In this document: positions 1 to 5,147 of the stretch, one piece after another | Layout of the letters: each line of letters opens with the position of its first letter | Position numbering within the stretch: position 1 is the first letter of the stretch | Translations under genes and position numbers: made by a program | Assembly (NCBI GenBank): GCA_002694065.1 | Contig: NZKZ01000172.1 | Location: forward strand, 1 to 5,147 | Reading direction: 5' to 3' | Origin: Acidiferrobacter sp. | Lineage (GTDB): Bacteria; Pseudomonadota; Gammaproteobacteria; Arenicellales; UBA868 | Length of the DNA stretch: 5,147 nucleotides | Notes under the pieces: generated by a model | Databases searched by the model: none | Told to the model about the DNA's origin: nothing | The model's input: only the letters and a program-made list of their open reading frames with translations

Positions 1-55
1 GATCTTGCGGCCCACCTGGACGCACTTCATAGTTATCAGGCTCAATATGGACTGA
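1..55. other. Unassigned window edge
   Basis: This stretch lies beyond the 3' end of the SYLF-domain gene and is too short to assign. Two plus-strand frames are open from base 1: one closes with TGA at 53-55 and the other with TGA at 70-72, overlapping the convergent SYLF gene. Either could be the last residues of a gene entering from the left. The minus strand is also open here in the same frame as the SYLF gene after its stop, with no clear start codon and Shine-Dalgarno pair. I see no hairpin followed by a T-run that would mark a terminator. Flanking sequence would settle it. Confidence 0.3.
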
Positions 56-613
56 CTACTCCACCGGGGTGAACTGGAAGGTCTGCCCCCCCACTGATGC
101 CTCGTACATCAGGCCGCCGATTGCGAGCGTAAATATTGCCACCCCGCCCGAATACGCTGCATCCGCAGAAGCTCCGGCAGTTGCCGCTACCGCAGACATT
201 TGCGCGCTGAATTCCATCTTTTCACTCTTGAACCGATCAAGCGCATCTTTCTCGCCGAAAAAGATCACCTCTGAATAGGCCTGACCTCCCAGCTGCAGGC
301 CATAGGTCACCTGCGCAAGCGACGCATCGCCGATGTGCTTGCCTTTCTCATAAACCTGGCCAGAGCCATAAGCGCCGCCCACCCCGATTGCGCCCTTATA
401 AATCTTGGGAAACACCGCATAACCATGGGCGCTGTCAAAAAACTTCTGAAGGCCAGGATCCTGTTCAAGGAAACTCTCAATCGTCGCCTGTACCTCTTCT
501 GCAGAAGTGGGCTTCTTTTTGTCCGGATTCCATCCCGCCGCAGCCGGCATTAGCGCCTGGCAGAGCATCAGTGCGACCCCTGTCGCGAATGCAATCGCTT
601 TGTTCATGTTCAT
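56..613 (-). CDS. Exported Ysc84/SYLF-domain (lipid-binding) protein
   Basis: The product is a 185-residue secreted protein of the YSC84-related (SYLF, PF04366) family. It begins with a Sec signal peptide: MNMNK, then a hydrophobic stretch, with likely cleavage after AAA at about residue 26. A Cys at residue 18 lies inside the hydrophobic core but has no proper lipobox, so a lipoprotein is unlikely. The mature part has the family's pattern: AHGYAVFPK (about 62-70), the glycine-rich KGAIGVGGAYGSGQVY (73-88), YGLQLGGQAYSEVIFF (104-119), and a C-terminal glycine/alanine-rich segment ending in GGQTFQFTP. SYLF domains bind phosphoinositides in eukaryotes; the bacterial periplasmic role is not established. 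Translation could extend to an ATG at 667, but the signal peptide and a GGGG Shine-Dalgarno-like run (619-622) favour the ATG at 613 or 607. It lies 116 bp downstream of the aminopeptidase on the same strand, so co-transcription is possible but not shown. Confidence 0.88.
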   Translation of the reverse strand: MNMNKAIAFATGVALMLCQALMPAAAGWNPDKKKPTSAEEVQATIESFLEQDPGLQKFFDSAHGYAVFPKIYKGAIGVGGAYGSGQVYEKGKHIGDASLAQVTYGLQLGGQAYSEVIFFGEKDALDRFKSEKMEFSAQMSAVAATAGASADAAYSGGVAIFTLAIGGLMYEASVGGQTFQFTPVE

Positions 614-729
614 CCATACCCCAAGTTTTGTGATTTTGATTGCTATTGCCACGAGGCGGGAACTCACCCTCGCCTCTCCTATCCAGCGGCGAAGGATTCT
701 TACAGATTCATCCCAAAATCTCTATTGAT
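614..729 (-). other. Intergenic gap between aminopeptidase and SYLF genes
   Basis: This 116-bp spacer holds an inverted repeat, GAGGCG at 653-658 and CGCCTC at 671-676. The pairing extends inward by one G-T and one G-C pair, leaving an 8-base loop. In the direction of the flanking genes the hairpin is not followed by a T-run, so it is not a standard intrinsic terminator. It could be a weak terminator, an mRNA-processing structure or chance. I see no convincing sigma70 promoter for the SYLF gene, although the gap is large enough to hold one. Confidence 0.3.
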
Positions 730-1752
730 TCAATCTTGGGCCGCATTTCGGCTTGCAGCGAGGGCCCGGACAGAGAAATAGAACACCTCAAAGTCGTGAT
801 CCGCTTTTTCGAACAGGCTGGCAAAAAGATCAATGTCGTCGTGATACGAACCCACCGAGGCAAGTTTTGCGTTGTTGAGCCCCTCTTCAAACCATCCATC
901 CCAGTTGCTGACCAAACTTGTCTTACGAAACTTCCGATAGTCCTCGACCAGCTCATCCAACATCATTCTTTTCTGCAGCCGCATGTCCACCTGGGTAATC
1001 GACCTTGCGTAAAGTTCCCCCAAAGCGAGGCGCGTATCCCGAATGAGGTTAACTGTCTTATCGTGACGTACAGCATCCGCCTTGAACTCTTCCAGGGTCG
1101 CTGTCCTGCCTGAGTCAGTCAGCCACTGCTCTACCCCAGCCCGCGCTACAAAGGTGGCAAACGATTCATTAAACGTTGTGTCGCCAGGCACAAACAGCAA
1201 CTCATGTGCGAGTTCATGAAAAATGAGTTCCGCAAGTTGTGTATCCGGATAATGCAGCACCGAACTCAGCACCGGATCGGCAAACCATCCGAGCGTAGAG
1301 TAAGCCGCGACCGGGCCTACTGCTGTCTCATACCCTGTGGATTCCAATCCTTCGGCAAAAGCGAGAGCGTCCACTCGATCAAAGTAGCCCTGATAGGCCA
1401 CACACCCGGTGATGGGATGACAAAAAAGCTTTGGCTCAGTTGAAAATTCCTCCGCCGCGACCACGCTCCATAAAACAAAGTCTCGGCCGATGTCGGTAAA
1501 CCGTCTGTAACTGCCTGTTGCGGGCAAAAAGAGCTCGCTTTCAGCGTAGTCACGAACACTCTCCACAAAACGCAGTCGATCGCGCAGAGGGTCCGATGTT
1601 TTAGGGTCACGGATCACCTCGTCGATCGGCCTGCTCTGCCAAAGCAGGGCTGATTGTCCCACTGCCGCCTGGGTGTAATAGGCGACGCTTTGGCAACCAC
1701 TCAGGCAAACGACTGCGAGGCACCAAAGCACGGCGCGCGAGCATAGACTCAA
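730..1752 (-). CDS. Predicted zinc aminopeptidase, lipoprotein (PF10023/COG4324)
   Basis: The product is a 340-residue lipoprotein of the predicted aminopeptidase family PF10023. From the chosen TTG start it reads MSLCSR, a hydrophobic run, then the lipobox LSGC with the lipidated Cys at residue 20. Gln at +2 suggests outer-membrane sorting. The zinc site is HELAHE (His179, Glu180, His183), followed by NESFA with Glu196 as the probable third ligand, a gluzincin arrangement. The segment FCHPITGCVAYQGYF (110-124) carries the paired cysteines and GCV-Y-GYF signature typical of this family. Peptidase activity is predicted from the family; the substrate is unknown. An upstream in-frame TTG at 1803 would add 17 residues. 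I prefer 1752 because a strong Shine-Dalgarno lies 8 bases before it and the result is a compact signal peptide. The gene is divergent from the oxygenase gene. Confidence 0.9.
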   Translation of the reverse strand: MSLCSRAVLWCLAVVCLSGCQSVAYYTQAAVGQSALLWQSRPIDEVIRDPKTSDPLRDRLRFVESVRDYAESELFLPATGSYRRFTDIGRDFVLWSVVAAEEFSTEPKLFCHPITGCVAYQGYFDRVDALAFAEGLESTGYETAVGPVAAYSTLGWFADPVLSSVLHYPDTQLAELIFHELAHELLFVPGDTTFNESFATFVARAGVEQWLTDSGRTATLEEFKADAVRHDKTVNLIRDTRLALGELYARSITQVDMRLQKRMMLDELVEDYRKFRKTSLVSNWDGWFEEGLNNAKLASVGSYHDDIDLFASLFEKADHDFEVFYFSVRALAASRNAAQD

Positions 1753-1854
1753 TGAAAAATCTCCCCTTCTGACGGAGTCAAGACCGGTTTCTAGTTTAGG
1801 CAATTCTCGTTATATTTATGTCGGAAACTGAAGAACTATCTTGAGAGTTGCACT
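1753..1854. promoter_or_regulatory. Divergent intergenic region with an AT-rich promoter-like core
   Basis: This 102-bp region lies between two divergent genes and must carry at least one promoter for each. Its AT-rich centre has TATATT at 1811-1816 on the plus strand, a good -10 match, with only a poor -35 (TTTCTA, 1788-1793) at 17-base spacing. On the minus strand the overlapping bases 1809-1814 read TATAAC, also a good -10 match, again without a recognisable -35. Overlapping -10 elements would make the two transcripts compete, or need activators. The -10 matches are visible in the sequence; their use is inference. I see no clear palindromic operator here. Confidence 0.35.
1761..1770 (-). 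promoter_or_regulatory. Strong Shine-Dalgarno fixing the TTG start at 1752
   Basis: On the minus strand these bases read AGAAGGGGAG, a near-ideal ribosome-binding site. The spacing to the TTG codon at 1752-1750 is 8 bases. The site lies inside the longer reading frame that begins at the TTG at 1803, so it argues that those extra 17 codons are untranslated leader. Confidence 0.7.
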
Positions 1855-2694
1855 TTGAATACAGACCCATCCTCCAAAACCGACCTGGCCGAACTCTTCC
1901 ACCGTGACGGGGTTGCACTTATCCGAAACGCTGTCGATGACTCGTGGGTGAGACTCTTAAAAGAAGGTCTGGATAAGCATGTCGAGACGCCGACCGTCCG
2001 GGGCCGAATCTGGGATCGGGACGATCAGGGAAGAACGTGCTTTTATGACAGTCAGGCATGGCAGCAGATACCTGAATACCAGAAATTTATTGAGCAATCG
2101 CCTATCGCGTCTATTGCGGGGCAACTGCTGAATACACAACGGGTGAACTTCTTTTTCGATGCGGTCTTTGTTCGCACCCCAGGGGCTCAGTTTCGCACCC
2201 CTTTTCATCAGGACGAGCCTTACTGGTCCGTGAAAGGATTTGATACCTGCTCCATCTGGATGCCTCTGGTCGCCGTCGAGAAGAAAAGCGCTCTGGAGTT
2301 TGTGCGAGGCTCACATCGCTGGCCGCAGAAATTTCAACAAACCAACTTCGGCGCCTTGACGCAGGATGCCCGCGACCAGCGTCCAGATAAGGACAAGGAT
2401 TACGAACCTTTCCCCGATATCGAAGGCCATCGAGAGGATTACGAGATCCTGAGTTGGGATATGGCGCCCGGGGACTGTGTTGCCTTTAATGGCCGGGTTA
2501 TTCACGGCGGCTCCGGCAACCTTGCCCCGAACCGGGATCTCAAGGTCTTCAACACCCAGTGGCTGGGCGACGATGTCCGCGTCTGCTTTAGAGAGGAAGG
2601 CATGGACCCTGATCATTCTGCCGTGATGCGTGAACAAGGGCTTCGACATGGGGATCGAATCGGTACGGATCTCTATCCCGAATTCCGGGTTTAA
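1855..2694 (+). CDS. PhyH-family Fe(II)/2-oxoglutarate dioxygenase
   Basis: The product is a 279-residue cytoplasmic enzyme of the phytanoyl-CoA dioxygenase (PhyH, PF05721) family, which hydroxylates small organic substrates using iron, oxygen and 2-oxoglutarate. The iron facial triad is visible as His118-x-Asp120 in PFHQDEPYW, with distal His217 in RVIHGGSGN. Arg227 in NRD is the likely 2-oxoglutarate carboxylate ligand. Asp120 in the triad points to a hydroxylase rather than a halogenase, where that position is Gly or Ala. FVRGSHRWP (149-157) is another family-typical segment. The fold begins by about residue 14 (LFHRDGVALI), so the N-terminus must be near the TTG at 1855. No in-frame ATG or GTG lies close upstream, and GAGAG at 1843-1847 is a modest ribosome-binding site 7 bases away. 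The substrate cannot be named. The family includes ectoine hydroxylase as well as acyl-CoA hydroxylases. The next gene, 125 bp downstream on the same strand, is a sulfatase. Confidence 0.9.
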   Translation: MNTDPSSKTDLAELFHRDGVALIRNAVDDSWVRLLKEGLDKHVETPTVRGRIWDRDDQGRTCFYDSQAWQQIPEYQKFIEQSPIASIAGQLLNTQRVNFFFDAVFVRTPGAQFRTPFHQDEPYWSVKGFDTCSIWMPLVAVEKKSALEFVRGSHRWPQKFQQTNFGALTQDARDQRPDKDKDYEPFPDIEGHREDYEILSWDMAPGDCVAFNGRVIHGGSGNLAPNRDLKVFNTQWLGDDVRVCFREEGMDPDHSAVMREQGLRHGDRIGTDLYPEFRV

Positions 2695-2720
2695 CTCAAC
2701 GATCCTTATCCCTCGCATAG

Positions 2721-2757
2721 GCACGACCCGGTAGGTCGTGCTCCGGATAGCGTTTTT
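2721..2757 (+). terminator. Perfect 8-bp hairpin followed at a distance by a T-run
   Basis: GCACGACC (2721-2728) and GGTCGTGC (2734-2741) form a perfect stem with a 5-base loop, 26 bases after the oxygenase stop. A run of five Ts follows at 2753-2757, 11 bases beyond the stem rather than directly after it. This makes it an imperfect Rho-independent terminator. It could instead be an attenuator, an mRNA-stabilising hairpin or an interspersed intergenic repeat. Only one copy is present in this window. Confidence 0.4.
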
Positions 2758-2762
2758 GTCTC

Positions 2763-2787
2763 CGAACCTGATAGGGTTTCAGGTTCG
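2763..2787. promoter_or_regulatory. 9-bp perfect inverted repeat upstream of the sulfatase gene
   Basis: CGAACCTGA (2763-2771) and TCAGGTTCG (2779-2787) are perfect inverted arms around a 7-base centre, 32 bases before the sulfatase start codon. No T-run follows on either strand, so this is not an ordinary terminator. The 25-base length and symmetry fit an operator for a dimeric repressor or activator, or a leader hairpin affecting translation of the sulfatase mRNA. The symmetry is plain in the sequence; the function is inference. No regulator gene lies in the window. Confidence 0.45.
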
Positions 2788-2819
2788 TCATCTCACTTCC
2801 TAAATTTACGGAGCCTCCT

Positions 2820-4331
2820 GTGGCAACAAAACAGCCCAATCTGCTTTTCATTCAGGCGGACCAACTCAAGCCCCAGGTACTTCCGATGTACGGCGGACCT
2901 GCCCTCACCCCGCATCTGTCCCGACTGGCGAATAGCGGCGTTACCTTCGAAAACGCTTATTGCAACTTCCCCCTGTGCGCACCATCCCGGTTCTCAATGC
3001 TCTCGGGCATGCTGGCCAGCAAGATCGGCGCTTACGATAATGGCGCCGAATTTCCGGCCCATCTTCCCACCATGGCCCATTACTTGAGGCTTGCCGGCTA
3101 TCGCACCAGTCTCTCGGGTAAACAGCATTTTGTTGGGCCCGATATGCTGCACGGATTTGAAGAGCGCCTGGTCCCCGAGCTTTATCCTACGGATTTTTCC
3201 TGGACGCCAAGCTGGGAAGAACTGCGCATGGACTCCAACAACAACGCCAGTGGCGTGATTCGCTCCGGGGTATGCAAGCGCAGCGTTCAGATCGATCACG
3301 ATGAAGCCGTCTTTTATCGTGCCAAAGCCAAACTGCATGACTTTGCCCGCATGGACGAGGCGCCCTTTTTCCTGGTGGCCTCGTTCACCCATCCGCATGA
3401 GCCGTACTACGCGCTGCAGCAATACTGGGATCTTTATCGGCACGACGACATCAGCCTGCCTGATACACCTCTCCAGCCTGAGGAAGCTCGCGAGGTGCAC
3501 ACCACCCGCATGCTCCACCACGCTATGCTGATTGACAGCGGCATCACCGATGAACACGTCAGGACGGCAAGACACGGCTATCTCGCCAACGTTTCCTATT
3601 TCGACGATATGGTGGGCGGCCTGATCAAGACTCTAGAGGACACCGGACTGCTGGAGAACACGGCGATTGTGGTGACGGCCGATCACGGCGACATGCTCGG
3701 CGAACACGGGCTCTTCTATAAGAAGCATTTCTTCGAGGACTGTATCCGGGTGCCGCTCATCCTCCACTGGCCCGAACGATTTGGCGCAAGCCATCAATCC
3801 CGTCCGAGCTCCCTGGTGGATCTTCTTCCCACGCTGTGCGATCTCGCGGGTCTGGTGCTTGAAGATCACGCCCCTCATCCGCTCGATGGACAAAGCCTTG
3901 TCAGCGCCTGTGAGGGCGCCGACACGAGTACTGCTGCGCCTGTTTATGCCGAGATCACGTCAGAGGGTGTCCCGACACCCATGTTTATGGTTCGAAAGGA
4001 GCGCTACAAACTCCTGAGCGGTGGAGACGCTCCGCCTGTCTTGTTTGATCTCGTCAATGATCCCCATGAACGCAGCAATCTTGCTTCGGATCCAGCACAC
4101 GCTGACACGCGGCGTGACCTGGAAGCGCTAACCCAGGCCCAATGGGATTCCGATACGCTGCAGACCCTGATCACCATTAGCCAGCGTCAGCGCCGGCTGG
4201 TACATGCCGCACAGCAAAAGGGGAAATCCCCAAACTGGGAGCACCAAACAGAAGATGCGACGACACCCTGGATTCACCGCGGTCCGGAAGGCTATAACGA
4301 CTGGGCCTGGAAGGGTATAGACGACACGTAA
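2820..4331 (+). CDS. BetC-like (choline-sulfatase-type) cytoplasmic sulfatase
   Basis: The product is a 503-residue type I sulfatase that hydrolyses a sulfate ester to alcohol and sulfate. Cys53 in LCAPSR (C-x-P-S-R) is the residue converted to formylglycine, so a separate maturation enzyme, not seen here, is needed. Calcium-site and catalytic residues are visible: Asp14 and Gln15 (ADQ), Lys101 and His103 (SGKQH), His191 (THPHEPY), Asp288 and His289 (TADHGDMLGEHG) and a Lys near 301. It resembles choline sulfatase BetC along most of its length, including LSGK-H-VGPD-LHGFEER, YP-DF-WTP, SFTHPH-PY and the C-terminal QRRLV...W-HQ segment. There is no signal peptide, as in BetC, so the substrate must be imported. 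The segment after WTP (131-146) and the last 25 residues look unlike BetC as I recall it, so choline sulfate is not assured as substrate. The start is GTG, with GGAG at 2810-2813 spaced 6 bases upstream. Confidence 0.92.
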   Translation: MATKQPNLLFIQADQLKPQVLPMYGGPALTPHLSRLANSGVTFENAYCNFPLCAPSRFSMLSGMLASKIGAYDNGAEFPAHLPTMAHYLRLAGYRTSLSGKQHFVGPDMLHGFEERLVPELYPTDFSWTPSWEELRMDSNNNASGVIRSGVCKRSVQIDHDEAVFYRAKAKLHDFARMDEAPFFLVASFTHPHEPYYALQQYWDLYRHDDISLPDTPLQPEEAREVHTTRMLHHAMLIDSGITDEHVRTARHGYLANVSYFDDMVGGLIKTLEDTGLLENTAIVVTADHGDMLGEHGLFYKKHFFEDCIRVPLILHWPERFGASHQSRPSSLVDLLPTLCDLAGLVLEDHAPHPLDGQSLVSACEGADTSTAAPVYAEITSEGVPTPMFMVRKERYKLLSGGDAPPVLFDLVNDPHERSNLASDPAHADTRRDLEALTQAQWDSDTLQTLITISQRQRRLVHAAQQKGKSPNWEHQTEDATTPWIHRGPEGYNDWAWKGIDDT

Positions 4332-4338
4332 TTCCGCC

Positions 4339-4367
4339 TTGGTGAGACCTCTGGCTCGGCATAAAAT
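4339..4367 (+). promoter_or_regulatory. Probable sigma70 promoter for cca
   Basis: TTGGTG at 4339-4344 (first three bases of the -35 consensus match) and TAAAAT at 4362-4367 (five of six -10 bases match) are separated by the ideal 17 bases. Transcription would start near 4374, giving a leader of about 35 bases before the cca ATG. The -35 begins only 7 bases after the sulfatase stop codon. I see no terminator between the two genes, so read-through from the sulfatase gene is also possible. Confidence 0.5.
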
Positions 4368-4408
4368 CCAATGCTAATGCTGCCATCCAACTCGGACCTG
4401 ACGTCGAC

Positions 4409-5147
4409 ATGGCCGATCCTTGTGACTTTCTTGAATGCTATCTGGTCGGTGGAGCCGTAAGAGACGCTTTACTGAATGAAGCCGCCGGTGATCGCGACTG
4501 GGTGGTCATCGGGGCAAGCCCAGAAGACATGGTGGAGCGGGGATTTCGGGCGGTCGGCAAAGACTTCCCGGTTTTTCTGCATCCCGTCTCGGGGGAGGAA
4601 TACGCGCTTGCTCGTCGAGAGCGTAAGACGGGGCCCGGTTACACAGGCTTCGCCACTGAAACGGGCTCGGATGTCACGCTCGAAGAGGACCTGTCGCGTC
4701 GCGACCTCACGGTGAACGCCATGGCGCAGGATCCCGACGGAGGCTTGATTGACCCCTTCGGCGGCGCGCAGGATCTCAATAACGGCATCCTGCGCCATGT
4801 CTCAGACGCCTTTGTTGAAGATCCGCTCAGGGTGCTGCGGGTCGCGCGCTTTGCAGCCCGGTACGCTGGACGCGGCTTTGCGGTTGCCCCTGAAACAGTT
4901 GATCTCATGCGCAGGATCAGCGCGTCCGGCGAGTTGGCTTCCCTGGTTCCCGAGCGCGTCTGGCAGGAAACCTGCCGCGCCCTGGGTGAGGCAGACCCCA
5001 GTGAATTTATCCGCGTGCTGCAAAGGTGTGATGCCCTTGACATCATCTTTCCTGAAATTGCGGCACTGCAGGGTGTGCTGCAAAATGTCGAGCATCATCC
5101 AGAGGGCGATGCATTTGTACACACGCTAATGGTGCTGGATATCGCAA
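4409..5147 (+). CDS. cca: Multifunctional CCA protein (tRNA nucleotidyltransferase), 3' end cut by window
   Basis: This is the N-terminal 246 codons of the class II enzyme that adds or repairs the 3'-CCA of tRNAs in the cytoplasm; the frame is still open at the window end. E. coli Cca is about 412 residues, so roughly the C-terminal 40 percent is missing, including most of the HD phosphohydrolase domain. Visible motifs, in order: YLVGGAVRD (11-19), catalytic metal-binding DRD (Asp28, Asp30), FPVFLHP and EEYALAR-ERK (53-72), RRDLTVNAMA (97-106), IDPFGG (114-119), EDPLRVLRVARFAARYAG (137-154), the neck segment PERVWQE (181-187), FPEI-AL-GV (214-223) and HTLMVL (238-243). The ATG at 4409 is the only sensible start: no in-frame ATG, GTG or TTG lies between it and YLVGG. 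It gives an N-terminus slightly longer than E. coli's and has only a weak ribosome-binding site (GGA at 4394-4396). The order of genes next to it, with a sulfatase upstream, differs from E. coli. Confidence 0.96.
   Translation, partial: MADPCDFLECYLVGGAVRDALLNEAAGDRDWVVIGASPEDMVERGFRAVGKDFPVFLHPVSGEEYALARRERKTGPGYTGFATETGSDVTLEEDLSRRDLTVNAMAQDPDGGLIDPFGGAQDLNNGILRHVSDAFVEDPLRVLRVARFAARYAGRGFAVAPETVDLMRRISASGELASLVPERVWQETCRALGEADPSEFIRVLQRCDALDIIFPEIAALQGVLQNVEHHPEGDAFVHTLMVLDIA

Noticed and set aside
640..1113. Plus-strand open frame of 157 codons opposite the aminopeptidase gene.
   Set aside because: It shows no recognisable domain and is antisense to a gene with clear family motifs on the minus strand, so it is a shadow frame.
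1753..1803. N-terminal extension of the aminopeptidase to the TTG at 1803.
   Set aside because: The extension would place a strong Shine-Dalgarno inside the coding region and put 17 extra residues before a signal peptide that is complete without them.
1818..1844. Tiny ORF (ATG, eight codons, MSETEELS) just upstream of the oxygenase gene, possibly a leader peptide or a frameshifted true N-terminus.
   Set aside because: It is in a different frame from the oxygenase, has no clear ribosome-binding site, and would lie upstream of the transcript start if the TATATT -10 is used. Joining it would need an indel for which there is no evidence.
2731..2757. GTAG-headed REP-like element, as in the repeats of some gammaproteobacteria.
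   Set aside because: The GTAG lies in the loop and inner stem rather than at the foot of a hairpin, and no second copy occurs in the window.
2994..3575. Minus-strand open frame of 193 codons opposite the sulfatase gene.
   Set aside because: The plus strand encodes conserved sulfatase motifs throughout this stretch; the reverse frame has no recognisable features.
4639..5122. Several open frames on both strands overlapping the right end of the window.
   Set aside because: They overlap the reading frame of cca, whose motifs are unambiguous. That frame itself has no stop in the window, which makes the shorter closed frames look more prominent than they are.

Overview
This 5.1-kb stretch looks like chromosomal DNA from a free-living, probably marine, gammaproteobacterium. 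The main reason is the partial gene at the right end. Its product follows the Escherichia coli-type multifunctional CCA protein almost block by block, and the other genes (a lipoprotein aminopeptidase, an exported SYLF protein, a sulfatase and a PhyH oxygenase) suit a Gram-negative heterotroph. A clade such as the OM60/NOR5 (Halieaceae) group is only a guess.

Left half (minus strand): an outer-membrane-type lipoprotein of the predicted aminopeptidase family (PF10023, HELAHE zinc motif) occupies 730-1752. It is followed, after a 116-bp gap, by a small exported Ysc84/SYLF-domain protein at 56-613. Bases 1-55 are too short to assign.

Centre: a 102-bp divergent intergenic region (1753-1854) separates the aminopeptidase from a plus-strand pair. 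The pair is a PhyH-family Fe(II)/2-oxoglutarate oxygenase (1855-2694, TTG start) and a BetC-like, choline-sulfatase-type sulfatase (2820-4331, GTG start). The 125 bp between them hold two separate perfect inverted repeats (8-bp and 9-bp arms), which suggests termination, attenuation or operator control between the two genes. The sulfatase has no signal peptide, so it should desulfate an imported small sulfate ester in the cytoplasm. No betaine-synthesis gene, transporter or regulator is present in the window. Whether the oxygenase acts on the desulfated product is inference from adjacency.

Right end: a plausible sigma70 promoter (4339-4367) precedes cca, the tRNA CCA-adding enzyme, which starts at 4409 and is cut by the window edge after 246 codons. 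Three of the five genes appear to use non-ATG start codons. I see no tRNA, rRNA, CRISPR array, insertion sequence or phage gene. The most interesting element is the oxygenase-sulfatase pair with its two hairpins. It is not a demonstrated new system.
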